Assembly (NCBI RefSeq): GCF_050943825.1
Contig: NZ_JBMNPX010000006.1
Span: 62,001-126,000 of the forward strand
Origin: Pseudoflavonifractor sp050943825
GTDB lineage: Bacteria; Bacillota; Clostridia; Oscillospirales; Oscillospiraceae
Reading direction: 5' to 3'
DNA: 64,000 nt
This document shows positions 59,841-64,000 of the stretch, in pieces (position 1 is the first letter of the stretch; each line of letters opens with the position of its first letter). Both the position numbers and the translations under genes were made by a program. A model generated the notes under the pieces. The model worked only from the letters and a program-made list of their open reading frames with translations. It did no database searches and was not told where the DNA came from.

Positions 59841-60635
59841 ATGGACAACAAGCGGGATATTCTCTCTCTGCTCCGGTCGGTGGCGGCCGGGGAGTCCACC
59901 CCCGAGGACGCCCTGCTGGAGCTGAAGCTGTCCCCCTTTGAGGATTTAGGCTACGCCAAGGTGGATTACCACCGGTCGGTGCGCCAGGGCAATGCGGAGG
60001 TCATTTACGGCGCGGGCAAGACGCCGGAGCAGATTGTCGGCATTGTGGCCGCCATGCACAAGCGGGGCTGCGGCAATATTCTCATCACCCGCATCGGCCT
60101 GGAGGCTGCGGAGATGGTGAGCCGGACGGCGGAGCTGGACTATCACCCTGAAGCCAAGCTGGCGGTGGCCTGGCCCCGGCCGGACACCCCTTCCCTGGGC
60201 CACATCGTGGTGGCCACCGGGGGCACCAGTGACCTGCCGGTGGCCGAGGAGGCCGCCCTCACCGCCGAGGCCATGGGCAACCATGTCACCCGGCTGTACG
60301 ACGTGGGCGTGGCGGGGCTCCACCGGCTGCTGTCCAAGCTGGACGTGCTCATGTCCGCCCGGTGCGTGGTGGCGGTGGCTGGCATGGAGGGCGCTCTTGC
60401 CAGCGTGGTGGGCGGTCTGGTGGACTGCCCGGTCATCGCCGTGCCCACCAGCGTGGGGTACGGCGCCTCCTTCCACGGCCTGTCCGCCCTGCTGTCCATG
60501 CTCAACTCCTGCGCCTCCGGCTCCGCCGTGGTCAATATCGACAACGGCTTCGGCGCCGGGTATCTGGCCAGCATGATCAATCAGATGGAGGGTCTGCCCT
60601 CCCAAGACCAACACAAGGAGGCTTCCCAGCCGTGA
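59841..60635 (+). CDS. larB: LarB, nicotinate nucleotide carboxylase of pincer cofactor synthesis
   Basis: 264 residues. LGYAKVDYHRSVRQGNAEVI, HIVVATGGTSDLPVAEEAAL and the PurE-like VVAVAGMEGALASVVGGLVD are diagnostic. It carboxylates and hydrolyses nicotinic acid adenine dinucleotide to the pincer precursor. It begins 5 nt after larE. Confidence 0.95.
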   Translation: MDNKRDILSLLRSVAAGESTPEDALLELKLSPFEDLGYAKVDYHRSVRQGNAEVIYGAGKTPEQIVGIVAAMHKRGCGNILITRIGLEAAEMVSRTAELDYHPEAKLAVAWPRPDTPSLGHIVVATGGTSDLPVAEEAALTAEAMGNHVTRLYDVGVAGLHRLLSKLDVLMSARCVVAVAGMEGALASVVGGLVDCPVIAVPTSVGYGASFHGLSALLSMLNSCASGSAVVNIDNGFGAGYLASMINQMEGLPSQDQHKEASQP

Positions 60636-61984
60636 AAATTCTGTACCTGGAGTGCAACATGGGCGCGGCGGGCGACATGCTCATGTCCGCCCTCTACGAG
60701 CTGCTGCCCGACAAGGCGGCCTTTGTCAGCACCATGAATTCCCTGGGCCTGCCCGGGGTCACCCTGACCCCTCTGTCCGCCAAGACCTGCGGCATTGCGG
60801 GCACCCGGATGGAGGTGACCGTGGGCGGCCAGGAGGAGGAGTCCCACGACGTGCCAATGGCCGCCGCTGAGGGGCACATCCACGTCCACCCCCACGACCA
60901 TGAGCATCATCACCACGACCACTGTCATCCGGAGAACCCCCACTGTCCCGGCCACGACCACTGCCACGAGCACCACCATGACCACCATGAGCATGAGCAC
61001 GGCCATCACCACCATCACCACGCCTCTCCCGGCCATATCGCTTCTCTCATCGGCGGCCTGCCCCTGCCCGGGGAGGTAAAGGCCCACGCTCAGGCGGTAT
61101 ACGACGCCATCGCCGCCGCCGAGGCCAAGGCCCACGGCTGCCCGGTGGACCAGGTCCACTTCCACGAGGTGGGGGCCCTGGACGCGGTGGCCGACGTGGT
61201 GGGTGTGTGCTACGCCATGTATCTGCTCGCGCCCGACAAAATTGTGGCCTCCCCCGTCCACGTGGGCAGCGGCTTTGTCCGGTGCGCCCACGGAGTGGTG
61301 CCGGTGCCCGCTCCCGCCACCGCCTTCCTGCTGGAGGGCGTGCCCTCCTATGGCGGCGAGGTGAAGGGTGAGCTGTGCACTCCCACCGGGGCCGCTCTAG
61401 TGGCCCACTTCGCAAAGGAATTTGGACCCATTCCCGTCATGGCCACCCGCGGCGTGGGCTACGGCGTGGGCAAGAAGGAGTTTGAACGGGCCAACTGCGT
61501 CCGGGCCTTTTGGGGTGAGACGGCGGACGCCGCCAACGGCGAGATTGCCGAGCTGGTGTGCAACGTGGACGACATGACCCCCGAGGCCCTGTCCTACGCC
61601 TGCGCCCGGCTGCTGGAGGAGGGGGCTCTGGACGTGTACGCCACCCCCGGCGTGATGAAAAAGGGCCGTCCCGGCCATGTGATCACGGTGCTGTGTGACC
61701 CGGCCCGTGAGGAGCAGCTGGCCAAGGCCGTGCTGCGGGAGACTGCCACCAACGGCCTGCGGGTCCGTCGGTGGGACAAGTATTTCCTCACCCCCGGCCG
61801 GGAGACGGCAGAGACCCCCTTCGGTCCCATCCGCATCAAGACAGCCCAGGGCTGGGGCATTGCCCACCGCAAGCCGGAGTATGACGACGTGGCCGCCGCA
61901 GCCCACCGGGCAGGGGTTCCCTTCGCCCAGGTGTGGGAGGCGGCCCTGACTGGAACGAAAAAGGAGGAATCTGCCCATGAATGA
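60632..61984 (+). CDS. larC: LarC, nickel insertase, with extended His-rich segment
   Basis: 450 residues in one uninterrupted frame, so no programmed frameshift (as between larC1 and larC2 in Lactiplantibacillus) is needed. GTG start overlaps the larB stop, with AAGGAGG 8 nt upstream. N-terminal YLECNMGAAGDMLMSALYEL and FHEVGALDAVADVVGV are family marks. Residues 82-130 contain 28 His among 49 residues, a nickel-storage or nickel-capture segment. LarC inserts nickel into the pincer nucleotide. Confidence 0.94.
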   Translation: MKILYLECNMGAAGDMLMSALYELLPDKAAFVSTMNSLGLPGVTLTPLSAKTCGIAGTRMEVTVGGQEEESHDVPMAAAEGHIHVHPHDHEHHHHDHCHPENPHCPGHDHCHEHHHDHHEHEHGHHHHHHASPGHIASLIGGLPLPGEVKAHAQAVYDAIAAAEAKAHGCPVDQVHFHEVGALDAVADVVGVCYAMYLLAPDKIVASPVHVGSGFVRCAHGVVPVPAPATAFLLEGVPSYGGEVKGELCTPTGAALVAHFAKEFGPIPVMATRGVGYGVGKKEFERANCVRAFWGETADAANGEIAELVCNVDDMTPEALSYACARLLEEGALDVYATPGVMKKGRPGHVITVLCDPAREEQLAKAVLRETATNGLRVRRWDKYFLTPGRETAETPFGPIRIKTAQGWGIAHRKPEYDDVAAAAHRAGVPFAQVWEAALTGTKKEESAHE

Positions 61985-62504
61985 GGCTCTTTGGAATAAA
62001 TGCGCGGAATTTCACGGCCACAAGTGCCCCGGTCTGGCCACCGGCTTCCGGGTGGCCACCGAGGCCATGGCCAAGCTGGGTCTGGACGGCCCCGAGGCCG
62101 ACGAGGAGCTGGTGTGCGTCACCGAGAACGACACCTGCGCCGTGGACGCGGTGCAGGTGATCACCGGCTGCACCATGGGCAAGGGCAACTTGCTCTACCG
62201 TGGCACCGGAAAGATGGTCTTTACCTTCTACTGCCGCAAGAGCGGCAGAGGCCTGCGGGTGGCGGTGAAGCCCGGTGACCGGACCATGGACCGGCCTGCC
62301 CGGCAGAACTGGCTGCTCACCGCCCCGGTGGAGGAGGTACTCTCCTTCTCCGAGCCCACCCGGCCCGTACCCGAGAAGGCCCGCATCTTCGGCAACGTGA
62401 CCTGCGCCCAGTGCGGCGAGACGGTCCCTGAGCACAAGGCCCGGCTCCACCAGGGTGAGTTGCTCTGTCTGGACTGCTTCCAGCCCTACGACCGCGGGTG
62501 GTAA
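61977..62504 (+). CDS. FmdE-family protein with zinc ribbon
   Basis: 175 residues. FHGHKCPGLATGFRVATEAM is the FmdE signature, ENDTCAVDAVQVITGCTMGK follows, and the C-terminus carries CAQCGETV and CLDC, a zinc ribbon. Start overlaps the larC stop by 8 bp. FmdE proteins were named from formylmethanofuran dehydrogenase operons, but no such enzyme is here. Coupling to larC suggests a metal-binding role for nickel supply or use. Confidence 0.88.
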   Translation: MNEALWNKCAEFHGHKCPGLATGFRVATEAMAKLGLDGPEADEELVCVTENDTCAVDAVQVITGCTMGKGNLLYRGTGKMVFTFYCRKSGRGLRVAVKPGDRTMDRPARQNWLLTAPVEEVLSFSEPTRPVPEKARIFGNVTCAQCGETVPEHKARLHQGELLCLDCFQPYDRGW

Positions 62505-62556
62505 ACAGCTTTTTCACCACCTTTCCCCTTCCAACCCCATATAAAGGAGTTTTCCC

Positions 62557-63678
62557 ATGAAAAAGCGAATCCGTCTCCCCGCTCTGCTGCTCTCCCTGCT
62601 GCTTCTGGCCGGATGCGCCGCCGCGCCCACCGGCTCCTCCCCCGCTCCGTCCGCTTCTCCGGAGCAGACCACCGGAACAGGCGATACCCGCACCATCACC
62701 GACGCCGCCGGGCGGCAGGTGGAGATTCCCGGGACCGTGTCCTCTGTTGTGTGCGTGGGTGTGTGCACTCTGCGGTACACCACCTATCTCCAGGCCCAGG
62801 ACCTGGTGGTGGGCGTGGAGAGCGACGAGGTGGGCGTGCCCATCACCAAACCCTTCAGCTACTTCAATCAGGACCTGTTTGCCTCCCTGCCCGTCACCGG
62901 CAACAATGGCGAGACCTATGACGAGGAGATTTTGAAAGTCAATCCCGACGTGATCATCGCCAACACCGACGCCGACAGCGCCCAGGCCCTCCAGGACAGG
63001 ACCGGCATCCCGGTGGTGGTGGTGCCCCTCAACGAGGGCATGTTTGACGACAACGTGTTCCAGATTCTCTCCATTCTGGGGAAGGTCTACCACAAGGAGG
63101 ACCGGGCCGAGGAGCTCTCGGACTACCTGAAGGGCATCCAGTCCGACCTGGCGGAGCGCACCGCCGGGGTTGCCGACGAGGACAAGCCCATGGTGTACGT
63201 CTCCGGCGTGTCCTTCAAGGGCTCCCACGGCTTTGAGGGCACCGAGGCGGGATACGCCCCCCTGGCGGCCCTGAATGGGGTGAATCTGGCGGACACCACC
63301 GGCCAGAGCGGCGCCTTCAGCCTGGACCCGGAGCAGGTGCTCACCTGGGACCCGGACGTGATTTTTGTGGACTTCAACGGCCTGTCCCTCATCAATGAGG
63401 ACTACGCCTCCAACCCGGATTTCTACAACAGCCTCACCGCCGTGAAGGAGGGCCGGGTGTACAGCCAGATCTCCTTCCGGTACAGCGCCACCAACACCGA
63501 GCTGGCTCTGGCCGACGCCTACTACATGGGCAAGGTGCTCTACCCGGAGCAGTTTGCCGACGTGGACATTGCCGCCAAGTTCGACGAGATTTTTGAGACC
63601 ATGCTGGGGGTGGAGGACGCCTACGCCCAGTATCAGGCCGCAGGCTACGAATTCAGGGAGATGACCCTGGGTGGCTAA
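62557..63678 (+). CDS. ABC-transporter substrate-binding lipoprotein (FecB/BtuF type)
   Basis: 373 residues. Lipobox SLLLLAGCAAAP (Cys20) and a linker, then the two-lobed fold: TITDAAGRQVEIPGTVSSVV, NPDVIIANTDADSAQALQDR, VYVSGVSFKGSHGFEG and WDPDVIFVDFNGLSL. The class binds metal chelates, haem or cobalamin. Here it follows larC and FmdE by 52 nt with AAAGGAG before the ATG, so nickel or a nickel chelate is a reasonable guess. Confidence 0.9.
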   Translation: MKKRIRLPALLLSLLLLAGCAAAPTGSSPAPSASPEQTTGTGDTRTITDAAGRQVEIPGTVSSVVCVGVCTLRYTTYLQAQDLVVGVESDEVGVPITKPFSYFNQDLFASLPVTGNNGETYDEEILKVNPDVIIANTDADSAQALQDRTGIPVVVVPLNEGMFDDNVFQILSILGKVYHKEDRAEELSDYLKGIQSDLAERTAGVADEDKPMVYVSGVSFKGSHGFEGTEAGYAPLAALNGVNLADTTGQSGAFSLDPEQVLTWDPDVIFVDFNGLSLINEDYASNPDFYNSLTAVKEGRVYSQISFRYSATNTELALADAYYMGKVLYPEQFADVDIAAKFDEIFETMLGVEDAYAQYQAAGYEFREMTLGG

Positions 63679-64000
63679 GGGCGCGGACGCGGTGCGCCTG
63701 AGCGCGCCGGAGGCCTACTCCCGCCACCGGGCCAGGAATATCGGCGTCCTGCTGGCCCTGTGCGGTGTGCTGCTTCTGGCGGCCCTGCTGTCTCTCCGTG
63801 CCGGGTCCTACAATACGCCGGTGCTGGAGCTCATCAAGGGCATCGCAGGCAAGGCGGAGGACAACAGCATCAACATCGTGGTGCGCAACATGCGTCTGCC
63901 CCGCATCTGCACCGCCATTCTGGGCGGCGCCGGGCTGGGTGTGGCCGGTGTGGTGCTCCAGTCGGTGCTGCGCAATCCCCTGGCCTCCTCCAGCACCCTG
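63671..64000 (+). CDS. FecCD-family ABC permease (N-terminal part, cut by window edge)
   Basis: The first 110 residues from a GTG that overlaps the preceding gene by 8 bp. One membrane helix (IGVLLALCGVLLLAALLSLR), then RNMRLPRICTAILGGAGLGV and VLQSVLRNPLASSTL, the conserved RLPR, G..LG and Q...RNPLA elements of FecCD/BtuC permeases. The ATPase should follow outside the window. Confidence 0.92.
   Translation, partial: MAKGADAVRLSAPEAYSRHRARNIGVLLALCGVLLLAALLSLRAGSYNTPVLELIKGIAGKAEDNSINIVVRNMRLPRICTAILGGAGLGVAGVVLQSVLRNPLASSSTL

Noticed and set aside
60632..61984. Programmed frameshift in larC
   Set aside because: The gene is one continuous frame with both LarC halves, so no frameshift is needed.

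Overview
The window looks like a chromosomal segment of a GC-rich, spore-forming, anaerobic Firmicute of the Oscillospiraceae type (Flavonifractor, Lawsonibacter and Pseudoflavonifractor are plausible genera; the genus cannot be fixed from the sequence alone). Signs of this are a BofA/YaaL sporulation pair, GlpP antitermination, a two-gene minimal SUF system, SLH and LPXTG surface proteins, strong AGGAGG ribosome sites, and frequent GTG/TTG starts. I see no rRNA, CRISPR array, insertion sequence or intact prophage. One tRNA gene (Gly, GCC) is present.

Positions 1-10430 hold a surface and appendage locus with layered regulation. It has a SARP-type regulator with a degenerate GGDEF-like C-terminus, an LPQTG-anchored repeat protein behind a c-di-GMP-I riboswitch, a class D-like sortase, an exported transglutaminase-like protein, and an operon for a minimal type IV pilus/type II secretion-like machine (GspF/PilC-like protein, four short pilin-like proteins, PilT-like ATPase). 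Two small proteins of an unnamed family sharing a NA[ST]WQG / SALELI signature frame the locus. Two minus-strand promoters carry paired direct repeats that end exactly 8 bp from the -10 hexamer, the geometry of SARP operators.

Positions 10487-19560 form one long operon: recJ, relA/spoT, a small unknown gene, a D-aspartate ligase-like ATP-grasp enzyme, an Asp/Glu racemase, a MurE-like ligase and a QueG-like reductase. This points to a D-aspartate cross-bridge in peptidoglycan. Positions 19660-30490 carry a CBS protein, a membrane-anchored XRE regulator, an MFS transporter, a GH13 amylase-like enzyme, LUD and YitT proteins, and a divergent type IIA topoisomerase pair. The 3' end of the topoisomerase B gene is duplicated across a palindromic insert. 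Positions 30892-41671 hold yaaL-bofA, an SLH protein, tRNA-Gly, the zapA / U32 / dut-maf-mreC-mreD-PBP2 cell-shape cluster with a degenerate transglutaminase lipoprotein, and a ferritin-like protein.

Positions 41749-50653 hold the minimal SUF pair, a SprT-like protein, a glycerol-3-phosphate regulon (glpP, two flavoproteins, a DUF1667 protein, glpK) with attenuator hairpins before both glpP and the first structural gene, and a cold-shock gene with a structured leader. Positions 51130-56355 hold an aminotransferase / GntP-type transporter / RidA / amidohydrolase operon, divergent from a YheO/DauR-like regulator. After an endolysin-like amidase and an Fe-S aldo/keto reductase, the window ends in a nickel-pincer nucleotide operon (larE-larB-larC), preceded by a structured leader with a terminator and followed by an FmdE protein and a FecBCD-type ABC importer cut by the window edge.
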